Assembly (NCBI GenBank): GCA_027450045.1
Contig: DAIDKM010000005.1
Location: 1 to 63,060 of the forward strand
Origin: Paludibacter sp.
GTDB taxonomy: Bacteria > Bacteroidota > Bacteroidia > Bacteroidales > Paludibacteraceae
Direction of reading: 5' to 3'
Length of the DNA: 63,060 nt
The stretch's first letter is position 1, and every line of letters starts with the position of its first letter. Position numbers and translations under genes: made by a program. The notes under the pieces were generated by a model. The model ran no database searches and was not told the DNA's origin. It saw only the letters and a list, made by a program, of their open reading frames with translations. Shown here in pieces: positions 45,535 to 54,206 of the stretch.

Positions 45535-47997
45535 TCACATCGGATCGACATCAAAACTCACCTGAACCGCCTGAAATGGTTTATCGGAATGAAGCATAGC
45601 AACGGCCTCTTTCAACATTTTTTTAGCAGCGCTACCTGAGCCATTGGTTTCTATTTTCAACAACATGGTTCGAAGATACCACATATATAAGCGGCCAATA
45701 GGAGGAATCTCAGGACCTAACACCCGATCGCCAAATAATCCGCGCAATTGCTCTGCTAACCGAAGCGCGGCACGTTGTACCAAGTTCTCATCCCTATGTT
45801 TCAGCGTAATAACGATCAATCGATAATAAGGCGGATAATGAAAATCATATCGTTCCTTCATTTGTGATCGAAACATGCCTATGTAGTCATAAGCAATTAC
45901 TTGTTGAACAATAGAATGAGTAGGATCCATCGTCTGCATCAGCACGTTACCTTGCTTCCCTTTTCTTCCTGAACGCCCGCTTACTTGTGCCATCATTTGA
46001 AAAGCACGTTCATGCGCTCTGAAATCGGGGAAATGCAATAAGGTATCTGCATTCAGCAATCCAACCAATGTGACATTTGGGAAATCAAGTCCTTTGGCTA
46101 CCATTTGCGTACCAATTAGAATATCGATTTCATGTTGCTCAAAAGCAGCAATAATGCGTTCAAATCCCGTGCGTGAGGTAACCGAATCGAGATCCAATCT
46201 TCCTGTTTTTGCCTTTGGAAAAAGCATACCCACTTCGTCTTCAATTTTTTCGGTGCCCAACCCTTTAATTTTCAATGTAGGAGTTCCGCATGAAGGACAT
46301 CGATCGGGCAACGATTGCGAAAAACCGCAATAATGGCACATCAATTTGTTTTGCTGTTTATGATAGGTCAAACTTACATCGCAATGCTTGCATTTCGGGA
46401 CGTAACCACATTGACTACATTCCACATACGGAGCATACCCACGACGATTATGAAACAAAATAACTTGTTCGTTGCGTGACAAAGCTGCAGCAATAGCTTC
46501 AACCAAGACATCGGAAAAATGACCAACTATAGTTTTTTTATGATAAGCCTCTTTTAAATCAACCGTTTCAATGCGTGGCATTTCAATTTCTTCGTAACGT
46601 TGCTTCAGTTCGACAAATCCATATTTGCCGGATAAAGCGTGTTGATATGTTTCCACTGCCGGTGTGGCAGAACCAAGAACCACCTTGGCGCCATGCAAAT
46701 GAGCCAACATAATAACGGCATCGCGGGCATGATAGCGAGGCGCCACATCTTGCTGCTTGTAACTTGTTTCATGTTCCTCATCTACAATAACCAATCCCAA
46801 ATCGTGAAACGGCAAAAAAATGGAAGAACGTACCCCCAGAATGATTTGAAAGCCATCTTTGCCAAGCAGATTTTTCCAAACTTCGACACGCTCATTATCG
46901 CTGTATTTGGAATGATAGATTCCTAATTTATCGCCAAAAACACGCTCCAACCGCTGCATCAATTGGGTGGTCAATGCAATTTCAGGCACTAAGTAAAGCA
47001 CCTGCCTTCCCAAACGCAACGCTTCTTTAATGGCATGAATGTAAATTTCAGTTTTTCCACTCGAAGTCACGCCATGCAACAATACCACCTGTTTTGTCTT
47101 CCATTGTTCCAACATAGAACGATAAGCTGTTTCTTGAAATTCATTCAAGATTGCCGGCTCTTTTTGTTGTACAAAGTCCCGAGTCAAACGACTGACTGTT
47201 TGGTTATAAAGCTGAAAAATCTTTTTCTCAATTAACGCATTCAAAATTGCTGCAGAAACTCGGCTTTTTTCGAGCAATGCTTTTTTTGAAACTGCACGTG
47301 TCTCATTCCGTGATAACAATTGAGACATTTCGAGATAGGTCATAAACAATGACAATTGCTTTTCTGAACGTTTCAATCGATCAAAAATGGATTGCATCTG
47401 TTCTTCATTATGTGCATCAAAAGCAGGTTGCACCATACTGACAGTTCGGGGCCGATACGCATCAGTCATGGATTGCGACAGAGTGATTGCATGTTTTTCT
47501 AATAAACTTTTCACCCACATCACAGCACGCTTCGACTCCAATCGTTTAACGATCTCTTCTATGGAAAAGGATTTACCTTCGGAGAGCAGATTAAAAACGC
47601 GTAATTCGCGTGGAGAAAACGAAGCATCCGATTCAAAATCAGGATTTCTCATCACCGAAGTTTCATTTTCCAAACGTAACCCAGAAGGCACAGCAGCCAC
47701 ATACACTTCACCCACATTTGCAAGGTAATAAGAAGATATCCATTCCCAAAAAGCAAGTTGAGGACGCACTACAATAGGAGCATCGTCCAAAACCGAGAAA
47801 ATGGGTTTTACTTCCTTGATTTCAGGTGGAATAAGATGTAAATAATGCACGATACCTGTGTACATGCGGTTTTTCCCAAAAACCACCACCACTCTCATGC
47901 CCACAGTTACTATCGGTACCAATTCTTCTGGGATGCTATAAGTAAACGTGCCATCTATCGGGAGCGGTAAAATAATTTCAGCAAAACGAGGTGTCAT
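45535..47997 (-). CDS. priA: Primosomal replication restart helicase PriA
   Basis: 820 residues. The N-terminal DNA 3'-end binding domain begins ILPLPIDGTFTYSIPEEL. Walker A is GVTSSGKTEIYIH, the DEAH-type box is VIVDEEHETSYKQQD, and the zinc region has CSQCGYVPKCKHCD and CHYCGFSQSLPDRCPSCG (eight Cys). Motif VI is in QMMAQVSGRSGRKGKQG. It reloads the replisome at stalled forks. It follows murB by three bases, probably cotranscribed. Confidence 0.95.
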   Translation of the reverse strand: MTPRFAEIILPLPIDGTFTYSIPEELVPIVTVGMRVVVVFGKNRMYTGIVHYLHLIPPEIKEVKPIFSVLDDAPIVVRPQLAFWEWISSYYLANVGEVYVAAVPSGLRLENETSVMRNPDFESDASFSPRELRVFNLLSEGKSFSIEEIVKRLESKRAVMWVKSLLEKHAITLSQSMTDAYRPRTVSMVQPAFDAHNEEQMQSIFDRLKRSEKQLSLFMTYLEMSQLLSRNETRAVSKKALLEKSRVSAAILNALIEKKIFQLYNQTVSRLTRDFVQQKEPAILNEFQETAYRSMLEQWKTKQVVLLHGVTSSGKTEIYIHAIKEALRLGRQVLYLVPEIALTTQLMQRLERVFGDKLGIYHSKYSDNERVEVWKNLLGKDGFQIILGVRSSIFLPFHDLGLVIVDEEHETSYKQQDVAPRYHARDAVIMLAHLHGAKVVLGSATPAVETYQHALSGKYGFVELKQRYEEIEMPRIETVDLKEAYHKKTIVGHFSDVLVEAIAAALSRNEQVILFHNRRGYAPYVECSQCGYVPKCKHCDVSLTYHKQQNKLMCHYCGFSQSLPDRCPSCGTPTLKIKGLGTEKIEDEVGMLFPKAKTGRLDLDSVTSRTGFERIIAAFEQHEIDILIGTQMVAKGLDFPNVTLVGLLNADTLLHFPDFRAHERAFQMMAQVSGRSGRKGKQGNVLMQTMDPTHSIVQQVIAYDYIGMFRSQMKERYDFHYPPYYRLIVITLKHRDENLVQRAALRLAEQLRGLFGDRVLGPEIPPIGRLYMWYLRTMLLKIETNGSGSAAKKMLKEAVAMLHSDKPFQAVQVSFDVDPM

Positions 47998-48000
47998 AGA

Positions 48001-49017
48001 TCATTCAATAAAAATAGCTTCCGGTTCCAGATCAATATCAAATTTTGCTTTCACCGATTGCTGAATGGCATTCGCTAACTGCCTCACCTCTTCACCGGTA
48101 CAACCACCTAAATTATACAAAACTAAAGCTTGTTGCGGATAGACACCTACCCTTCCAAATTGTTTCCCTTTCCATCCACACTGCTCAATAAGCCAACCGG
48201 CTGCAATTTTGAAAGATTTCGCAAGAGGAAATGCTACTAAATCAGGATAATGCTGAAGTAAAACAGCATGTTTATCATGCGTGACAATGGGATTTTTAAA
48301 AAAGCTACCAGCGCTACCAATTAAAGCAGGATCAGGTAACTTGTTGATGCGCAAACTATGCACAACACGGCTCACATCGGCAATGGTAGGTTGTTCAATT
48401 CCTTCCCTTTCAAGTCGGGAACTGATCCCTCCATAACTCAGTTGTAAGTTTGGCTTCTTAGTCAACCGAAAGGTAACAGCAGTGATGATATACTGATTTT
48501 TGAAAGCTTGCTTGAAAATTGAATCTCGGTAGCCAAACTGACACTTCGCATTGGTCAATTTTTTCCATTGACCGGTTGCAATTTCAATACATTCAACGGT
48601 TTCAATCACATCTTTTGCTTCAACGCCATACGCACCCACGTTCTGAACAGGCGCAGCACCCACTGTCCCGGGAATATCGGTCAGATTTTCGACACCACCC
48701 CATCCGATCTCAATGCAAAAGGTTACAAAATTGCTCCAAATTTCGCCGGCAGCAGCTTTAATCCAGACATGCACGGCATCTTCCTTCACTGTTTCAATAC
48801 CTCGCAAAGATACCTTCACCACCGATTTTTCAATCCATTGATGAAAAACAACATTACTACCGCCACCCAAAATAAAAAACGAATTATGGGATTGTTGTTG
48901 CATTGCCACCCATTTTTCAACATCGTCACGTTGCTGCAATTGGACAAAATAGTGGCATTTAGCATCAATGCCAAAAGTGTTATAAGGTTTCAGCGAAACC
49001 GATTGTTGGAGAATCAT
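48001..49017 (-). CDS. murB: UDP-N-acetylmuramate dehydrogenase MurB
   Basis: About 338 residues from the ATG at 49017 (MILQQSVSLKPYNTFGI). The longer frame to 49062 would start upstream of the promoter box at 49038-49045. FAD-binding motifs are LGGGSNVVF and GAAPVQNVGAYGVEAKDVIE; the catalytic loop includes FGYRDSIFK and GSAGSFFKNP, where the Ser protonates the enol. The YRDS form is typical of type I MurB. It reduces UDP-GlcNAc-enolpyruvate made by MurA, whose gene is divergent next to it. Confidence 0.94.
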   Translation of the reverse strand: MILQQSVSLKPYNTFGIDAKCHYFVQLQQRDDVEKWVAMQQQSHNSFFILGGGSNVVFHQWIEKSVVKVSLRGIETVKEDAVHVWIKAAAGEIWSNFVTFCIEIGWGGVENLTDIPGTVGAAPVQNVGAYGVEAKDVIETVECIEIATGQWKKLTNAKCQFGYRDSIFKQAFKNQYIITAVTFRLTKKPNLQLSYGGISSRLEREGIEQPTIADVSRVVHSLRINKLPDPALIGSAGSFFKNPIVTHDKHAVLLQHYPDLVAFPLAKSFKIAAGWLIEQCGWKGKQFGRVGVYPQQALVLYNLGGCTGEEVRQLANAIQQSVKAKFDIDLEPEAIFIE

Positions 49018-49037
49018 AAAGTCATCATTTGGAAAGT

Positions 49038-49045
49038 CAAAATTA
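49038..49045 (-). promoter_or_regulatory. -7 promoter box (TAATTTTG) for murB-priA
   Basis: TAnnTTTG on the minus strand, 20 bases before the murB ATG at 49017. Confidence 0.6.
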
Positions 49046-49098
49046 CGACAAAAGATGAACATTTTAGGCGATTGAATGTTGTATCGCCAAAAATAGCG

Positions 49099-49106
49099 TA
49101 ATTTTG
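49099..49106 (+). promoter_or_regulatory. -7 promoter box (TAATTTTG) for murA, with -33 TTG
   Basis: TTG at 49079-49081 and TAATTTTG at 49099-49106. The in-frame TTG at 49104 is part of the box, so the start must be further down. murA and murB promoters are divergent and only ~55 bases apart. Confidence 0.6.
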
Positions 49107-49166
49107 CACGAAAGGAGCAAGATTGATCATTTCATCTTCTTACAAGAAGTAAGCAACCTAATTATC

Positions 49167-50477
49167 ATGGCTATTTTTGAAATAAATGGAGGGAAACGCC
49201 TTTCCGGCGAAATTATTCCTCAAGGAGCAAAAAATGAAGCGTTGCAAGTTATTTGCGCCACCTTGTTAACCTCCGAAAAAGTGACCATCAGCAATATTCC
49301 TGATATTCGCGATGTTAACAAACTCATTGAACTGTTGCAATTGCTCGGAGTTGTCGTTACCCACGATGATGCTGAAGGAATTTATACCTTTCAGGCTAAC
49401 AACATAAACGTCGAAGCGCTGTCAACCTCTGCATTTGCACAACAAGCTGCCGCTTTACGAGGTTCAATTATGCTTGTCGGGCCTTTATTGACACGCTTTG
49501 GCATTGCAGCAGTTCCTCAACCCGGTGGCGATAAAATTGGACGTCGTAGAACAGACACACACTTCATCGGATTTCAAAAATTAGGGGCCACGGTGCATTA
49601 CGACGCGGAAGGATCACGCGTCACAGCGCCAACAAATGGATTGCAAGGCACCTATCTATTACTCGACGAAGCCTCTGTGACAGGAACTGCCAATTTAGTA
49701 ATGGCAGCCGTGCTTGCAAAAGGGAAAACCACATTATTTAACGCGGCATGCGAACCATACCTGTTTCAACTTTGCACTATGCTCAATAAAATGGGCGCAA
49801 ACATTTCAGGCGTCGGTTCCAACTTGTTGATTATCGAAGGTGTGGAAACATTATCAGGATGCGATCATCGCATTTTGCCCGACATTATCGAAATAGGCAG
49901 TTTCATTGGCTTAGCAGCAATGACACAGTCGGAAATAACCATTAAAAACGTTGGGAAAGAACATTTGGGTATTACCCCTGACATTTTTCAACGTCTTGGA
50001 ATCTCGCTTTCTTTTCAAGGCGACGACATACACATTCCGGCACAAGAACATTATCATATTCAACGATTCTTCGACGGATCGATCATGACCATTGCCGATG
50101 CTCCCTGGCCGGGTTTCACTCCCGACTTGATAAGTGTCGTGTTAGTCGTGGCCACACAGGCAAAAGGAAGTGTGTTGATTCATCAAAAGATGTTTGAAAG
50201 CCGGCTTTTCTTTGTCGATAAACTCATTGATATGGGAGCTCAAATCATTCTTTGCGACCCTCACCGTGCCGTGGTTATCGGTCTTAATAACGAACAACCG
50301 CTTCGTGCTACACGCATGACTTCACCTGACATACGCGCCGGAGTCGCTCTTTTGATTGCCGCTCTTTCGGCTGAAGGGAAAAGCGTCATCGATAATATTG
50401 AACAAATTGATCGCGGCTATCAACGCATTGATGAACGATTACGACAACTTGGCGCTGACATTCGGCGCATTGACTAA
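49167..50477 (+). CDS. murA: UDP-N-acetylglucosamine 1-carboxyvinyltransferase MurA (Cys-to-Asp active site)
   Basis: 436 residues from the ATG at 49167 (MAIFEINGGKRLSGEIIPQG). Family motifs include GAKNEALQVICATLLT and the active-site loop QPGGDKIGRR. In E. coli this loop is GGCTIGAR with Cys115, the residue alkylated by fosfomycin; here residue 122 is Asp (codon at 49530). Asp variants are active and fosfomycin-insensitive in other bacteria. The C-terminal SPDIRAGVALLIAAL is also conserved. It makes the first committed peptidoglycan precursor. Confidence 0.95.
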   Translation: MAIFEINGGKRLSGEIIPQGAKNEALQVICATLLTSEKVTISNIPDIRDVNKLIELLQLLGVVVTHDDAEGIYTFQANNINVEALSTSAFAQQAAALRGSIMLVGPLLTRFGIAAVPQPGGDKIGRRRTDTHFIGFQKLGATVHYDAEGSRVTAPTNGLQGTYLLLDEASVTGTANLVMAAVLAKGKTTLFNAACEPYLFQLCTMLNKMGANISGVGSNLLIIEGVETLSGCDHRILPDIIEIGSFIGLAAMTQSEITIKNVGKEHLGITPDIFQRLGISLSFQGDDIHIPAQEHYHIQRFFDGSIMTIADAPWPGFTPDLISVVLVVATQAKGSVLIHQKMFESRLFFVDKLIDMGAQIILCDPHRAVVIGLNNEQPLRATRMTSPDIRAGVALLIAALSAEGKSVIDNIEQIDRGYQRIDERLRQLGADIRRID

Positions 50478-50531
50478 ACAGCAGAATCTTTCGCGTTTTC
50501 AACAAATTCTATTTATCACAACAACTTGCTT

Positions 50532-53195
50532 ATGAAAACAACATCTTTTGTACGTTTTTTTTTCTTGCTGGCCATCTTTGGCTGCTCTTTGGTTGGGCTG
50601 AAAAGCACATTGCAAGCACAACCTCAAACGAAACATTCCCGACTTCAGCCCTTGTTGCTTACGAACGATCGAGCGCTTGCTTCAGCCGGCAAACAAGTTT
50701 TCTTCGGGGATACACTGTTGGAAAATCATGCCATGGATGCAGTGCTTTCTCCTGATGGGAAATGGCTTGCCATCGAAGAACGATACAGTCTTGTCTTGAT
50801 GAATACAGCCAAAAAGCGGGTTGTTTATACGCTGCCTTTGAAAGACATTGCCCAGCTTCCAAAAAGTAGTAGCAGAGCGATGAACACTTACTCCGGTATT
50901 CGTTGGGACATCGTTGACGGCGAAAATCGCATCACATGGAGCGCTGCAAATGGCCCTCATGCTATGTCGTATGTCATACAGGTACTATGGAACGGACACA
51001 AAGCCAACGTAGTGAAACTTTTTACTTATAAACCGGTAGCGCCTGCAGAAACAGCCTTGCCTAATGAAGTGTTGATCCGTAAAGAAAATGGGCACGACAT
51101 GCTATATGTCGTTCTGAATGGCAACAATCAGCTCATTAAACAAGATATGCAAACAGGCGACACCGTTTGGATTGCTCCTACAGGTGTTGCTCCCTATGGT
51201 ATTGCTTTGGCAAAAAACAAATTGTATGTCACCAATTGGGCAGGCAGAGTTCCTGATAAGAACGATAAAAACGTTGCCGGCGTACCGTGGGGAAAAGCAC
51301 GCATCGACACCACCAATGCTGCTACCCGCGAAGGCAGCGTCAGTGTAATTGATCCTGAATCAGGTAAAGTGCTAAAAGAGATTGTGGTCGGACTTCATCC
51401 CAACAAGATCATCGCTTCGCCTAACGGACACTATGTTTACCTAACCAATTCGAACAGCGATGCGGTAAGTGTAATTAATACCGACAAAGATGCAATTGCT
51501 GAAACCATTCCGGTACGTTTGCAACCGGATATCAACGACTATTTCGGCGATTCCCCCAATGGATTAACTCTTTCGGCTGATGGGAAACAACTCTATGTGG
51601 CAGTTGGGATGGACAATGCCATTGCTGTGATAACCTTAGGCGAAAAAAGTTGTTCGAATGGGACAAGCGACCATAGCACCGTTGATGGATTCATTCCCAC
51701 GGGATATTATCCTTCCTCAATTTGCATTAAAGCCAACAAACAACTTTTTGTCACCAACCTTGAAGCTACAGGCCCTGACCTGCCGTTTCACATGCTGGCA
51801 GGAAAACCGGCAGTTTACAATACCCATCACATGCTGGCCTCCGTTTCCATTATTAACATGCCAACTCAAAATCAACTAAAGCTTTATACAAAACGAGTGA
51901 TTGCACTCAATCAACTCCAGCGGCTAAAAAATGCACAACTTAAACCTCGTGAAGGCATTGCTGCAAAACCGCTTCCCGACCGTATCGGCGAGCCTTCCGT
52001 TTTCAAGCATGTGCTTTACATTATCCGCGAAAACAGAACGTATGATCAGGTACTTGGCGATGTGAAGGAAGGTAACGGAGATCCTCAGTTATGTACTTTT
52101 GGAAAAGAAGTAACACCTAACGCCCATAAATTAGTGCAAGATTATGAGTTGATGGACAATTACATGACTTCGGGGAAATGCTCGGCTGAAGGTCATCAAT
52201 GGACGGATGCTTCGATTGTCACCGATTATATTGAAAAAAACGTTCGTGCCTGGTTCCGCAGTTATCCTCATGTGCAAACCGATGCGTTGGTTTATGCGCC
52301 CAGCGGATTTTTATGGGACAATGCACGTAAGCATGGCAAATCTGTAGAAATCTTTGGTGAAGCTTGCATCCCAAAATTCAATCCTTCATTTACATGGAGT
52401 TCAATTTATGCTGACTATCTCAATGGCAATCCTTTCCAATTTACCAACGTAACGACGCTCAACACCGTGAAACCATTGCTTAGCCCGACATACCCGGGTT
52501 ATGATAGTCATAAGATTCCCGATCAAATACGTGCTGATGCTTTTGTTGAAGAACTTAAACATTATGAAGCCATGCAAGGCGATTCGTTGCCTCAACTGAT
52601 GATTATGGCATTACCGGCAGATCACACAGCCGGCATGGCTCCCGGATTTCCCACACCGAGAGCAATGGTTGCCGACAACGATTATGCGTTAGGAAAAATC
52701 ATTGATGCGTTTACCCATAGCAAGTTTTACAAAAACAGCGTCATATTCATTACGGAAGATGATTCACAAGACGGATGGGATCATGTTTCAGCATTTCGGA
52801 CAGTCGGTATGGTAATCAGTCCTTATTCTCGCCTGCATAAGGTTGTTTCAGCGCCTTACAATCAACCTTCGGTTGTCAGAACCATTGAACAAATCTTAGG
52901 TCTGCCTCCAATGAACATTCAGGATGCAATCGCTACCCCGATGTGGAATTGTTTTACCAACAAACCCGATTACACACCCTATTTTGCCCTGCCCAATCGC
53001 ATTCCGCTCAACGAGATGAATAAACCGTTGACGGCTCTGAAAGGCAATGCCTTTCATTTTGCTAAGTTAAGTCTTGAACCACAATTTGCCGGAATTGATA
53101 CCGGAAACGACGATTTGATGAATCGCATTATTTGGTATGCAACCAAAGGCAATTCACCTTACCCTTCTAAGTTTGCAGGGAAAGATTCGGATTGA
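50532..53195 (+). CDS. YncE-like beta-propeller fused to an alkaline phosphatase-superfamily phosphoesterase
   Basis: 887 residues from the ATG at 50532, with a signal peptide (FFFLLAIFGCSLVGL, then AQPQ). Residues ~50-460 hold YncE-type propeller repeats, for example GSVSVIDPESGKVLKEIVVG and SVINTDKDAIAETIPVRL. Residues ~490-830 belong to the phosphoesterase/phospholipase C-type family: VLYIIRENRTYDQVLGDV, the ECSAEGHQWTDAS-like segment SAEGHQWTDAS, and FITEDDSQDGWDHV with metal-binding acidic residues and His. This two-domain design is known in Bacteroidetes; its substrate is not known. Periplasmic or surface. Confidence 0.86.
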   Translation: MKTTSFVRFFFLLAIFGCSLVGLKSTLQAQPQTKHSRLQPLLLTNDRALASAGKQVFFGDTLLENHAMDAVLSPDGKWLAIEERYSLVLMNTAKKRVVYTLPLKDIAQLPKSSSRAMNTYSGIRWDIVDGENRITWSAANGPHAMSYVIQVLWNGHKANVVKLFTYKPVAPAETALPNEVLIRKENGHDMLYVVLNGNNQLIKQDMQTGDTVWIAPTGVAPYGIALAKNKLYVTNWAGRVPDKNDKNVAGVPWGKARIDTTNAATREGSVSVIDPESGKVLKEIVVGLHPNKIIASPNGHYVYLTNSNSDAVSVINTDKDAIAETIPVRLQPDINDYFGDSPNGLTLSADGKQLYVAVGMDNAIAVITLGEKSCSNGTSDHSTVDGFIPTGYYPSSICIKANKQLFVTNLEATGPDLPFHMLAGKPAVYNTHHMLASVSIINMPTQNQLKLYTKRVIALNQLQRLKNAQLKPREGIAAKPLPDRIGEPSVFKHVLYIIRENRTYDQVLGDVKEGNGDPQLCTFGKEVTPNAHKLVQDYELMDNYMTSGKCSAEGHQWTDASIVTDYIEKNVRAWFRSYPHVQTDALVYAPSGFLWDNARKHGKSVEIFGEACIPKFNPSFTWSSIYADYLNGNPFQFTNVTTLNTVKPLLSPTYPGYDSHKIPDQIRADAFVEELKHYEAMQGDSLPQLMIMALPADHTAGMAPGFPTPRAMVADNDYALGKIIDAFTHSKFYKNSVIFITEDDSQDGWDHVSAFRTVGMVISPYSRLHKVVSAPYNQPSVVRTIEQILGLPPMNIQDAIATPMWNCFTNKPDYTPYFALPNRIPLNEMNKPLTALKGNAFHFAKLSLEPQFAGIDTGNDDLMNRIIWYATKGNSPYPSKFAGKDSD

Positions 53196-53239
53196 AATTA
53201 TGTAGGCACAGAATGAGGGCCTGACAAAAACTTATCGTA

Positions 53240-53281
53240 GAGATAGCCTCCTTTGATTTGAGAAGAGGCTATCTCTTTTTT
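53240..53281 (+). terminator. Strong terminator after the YncE/phosphoesterase gene
   Basis: Perfect 11-bp stem GAGATAGCCTC (53240-53250) with GAGGCTATCTC (53265-53275), followed by a T run. Confidence 0.88.
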
Positions 53282-53304
53282 ATTACTCTTTGCCAAATGG
53301 AAGT

Positions 53305-53511
53305 CTACTTATTTTCCATTTTCAATTTCTTCACCCACAAATGAATTGTCCAAAAGGCAGTAATAAGAAATAAGATAAGAACCGGAATCCAATAGTGATG
53401 AAAAAACCGGTGAAAATAACCTCCAATGAAAATAAATGCAGTGGCAATGGAGATTTTTAATACAATAAATTCTGCATTCGACCAGCTTGTTTTGATTTTG
53501 AAGAAGTTCAT
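53305..53511 (-). CDS. Small two-helix membrane protein
   Basis: 68 residues: a short basic N-terminus with WSNAEFIVLK, two hydrophobic helices (about residues 17-33 and 42-60), and a lysine-rich tail. I do not recognise a named family. The clean positive-inside pattern, conserved-looking start and isolated position between terminator and gap favour a real gene. The gap 53512-53749 upstream shows no other gene. Confidence 0.5.
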   Translation of the reverse strand: MNFFKIKTSWSNAEFIVLKISIATAFIFIGGYFHRFFHHYWIPVLILFLITAFWTIHLWVKKLKMENK

Positions 53512-53749
53512 GGTGATGGTTTTTTGTGATTTTGTTTACTCAATGACAAACGCCTAACAATTCGATCACTAAATACAAGTCTTTACTATCATATTCTCTT
53601 TTTCGGCTACAAACATACGCTTAATTTTTAGCAATATACATGTTTCGTGGAAATATTTTCAGGCTATCGAAAACAAAGCATCAAAATGAAAAAAGTTGAC
53701 AATCTGCGAAAACAGATGTCCAACATTCAAAAAAAAGACACGTTGTTTT

Positions 53750-53941
53750 TTATAACAATAAAGATTTTAATTTTGGAGGGGGTACTTCGGAAGTACCTCC
53801 ACTCTCTTCCAACATAAACAGGTTCATGTTTGAAATAAACAAATTCATCTTTAAGGTAAGTTGATTTATCACTGAGGTAAACTCATTTATGGTTGAAGCA
53901 GGCAAGTTCACTTTCTGAGTAAGCTGATTTATAGTTGGCAT
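53750..53941 (-). CDS. Possible short heptad-repeat protein
   Basis: 63 residues, built from six heptads of the form I/V/M-N-x-L/F-x-x-x (TINQLTQ, KVNLPAS, TINEFTS, VINQLTL and so on), followed by a GGTSEVPPP segment and a short basic tail. Hydrophobic residues at heptad positions a and d would suit a coiled coil. The frame is only the right-hand part of a longer 21-bp repeat array that is interrupted upstream by an in-frame TGA, so this may be a remnant or not coding at all. Confidence 0.25.
   Translation of the reverse strand: MPTINQLTQKVNLPASTINEFTSVINQLTLKMNLFISNMNLFMLEESGGTSEVPPPKLKSLLL
53776..53801. repeat. Hairpin (GGTACTTC-G-GAAGTACC) beside the heptad repeat
   Basis: Perfect 8-bp inverted repeat with a one-base centre, extended by GGAGG and CCTCC with two extra G. 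It encodes GGTSEVPPP in the minus frame. No T run follows, so it is not an obvious terminator. Confidence 0.7.
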
Positions 53942-54016
53942 GAACTTGCTTATGTTGAATATACTTCAGTTCACCACTGTGGTTATCTCGCTTAACTTCG
54001 AGGTGAGCCAACTTCT
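53807..54016. repeat. Ten tandem 21-bp degenerate repeats
   Basis: Units start at 53807, 53828, 53849, 53870, 53891, 53912, 53933, 53954, 53975 and 53996, with no indels. On the minus strand each unit reads as seven codons with a hydrophobic codon first (ATA, GTG, ATG, TTA), Asn or Ser second, and usually Leu, Phe or Ile fourth. The AA- and TT-rich spacing is conserved by codon position, which suggests a coiled-coil coding origin. Confidence 0.85.
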
Positions 54017-54105
54017 GTTTTGACATAACGATTGACTACTCATTCACTCTTAGCTTGTACGATAATATACGATAGGTTTGCTTGTGAGCGAGAAAAAGAA
54101 AAACG

Positions 54106-54113
54106 TATCTTTG
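54106..54113 (+). promoter_or_regulatory. -7 promoter box (TATCTTTG) for the SDR gene
   Basis: TAnnTTTG with TTG at 54082-54084, 21 bases upstream; 93 bases before the ATG. Confidence 0.55.
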
Positions 54114-54206
54114 CAAAACAAATAAGAGCAATTTGGCTAATACAAAACATTTCCAGTGACTCCAAGTCATTGATGAGTAAGAATCACTTTAAAACCTACT
54201 GTTATT

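Noticed and set aside
53807-54016. CRISPR array
   Set aside because: The 21-bp units are contiguous and degenerate with no spacers, and no cas genes are present.
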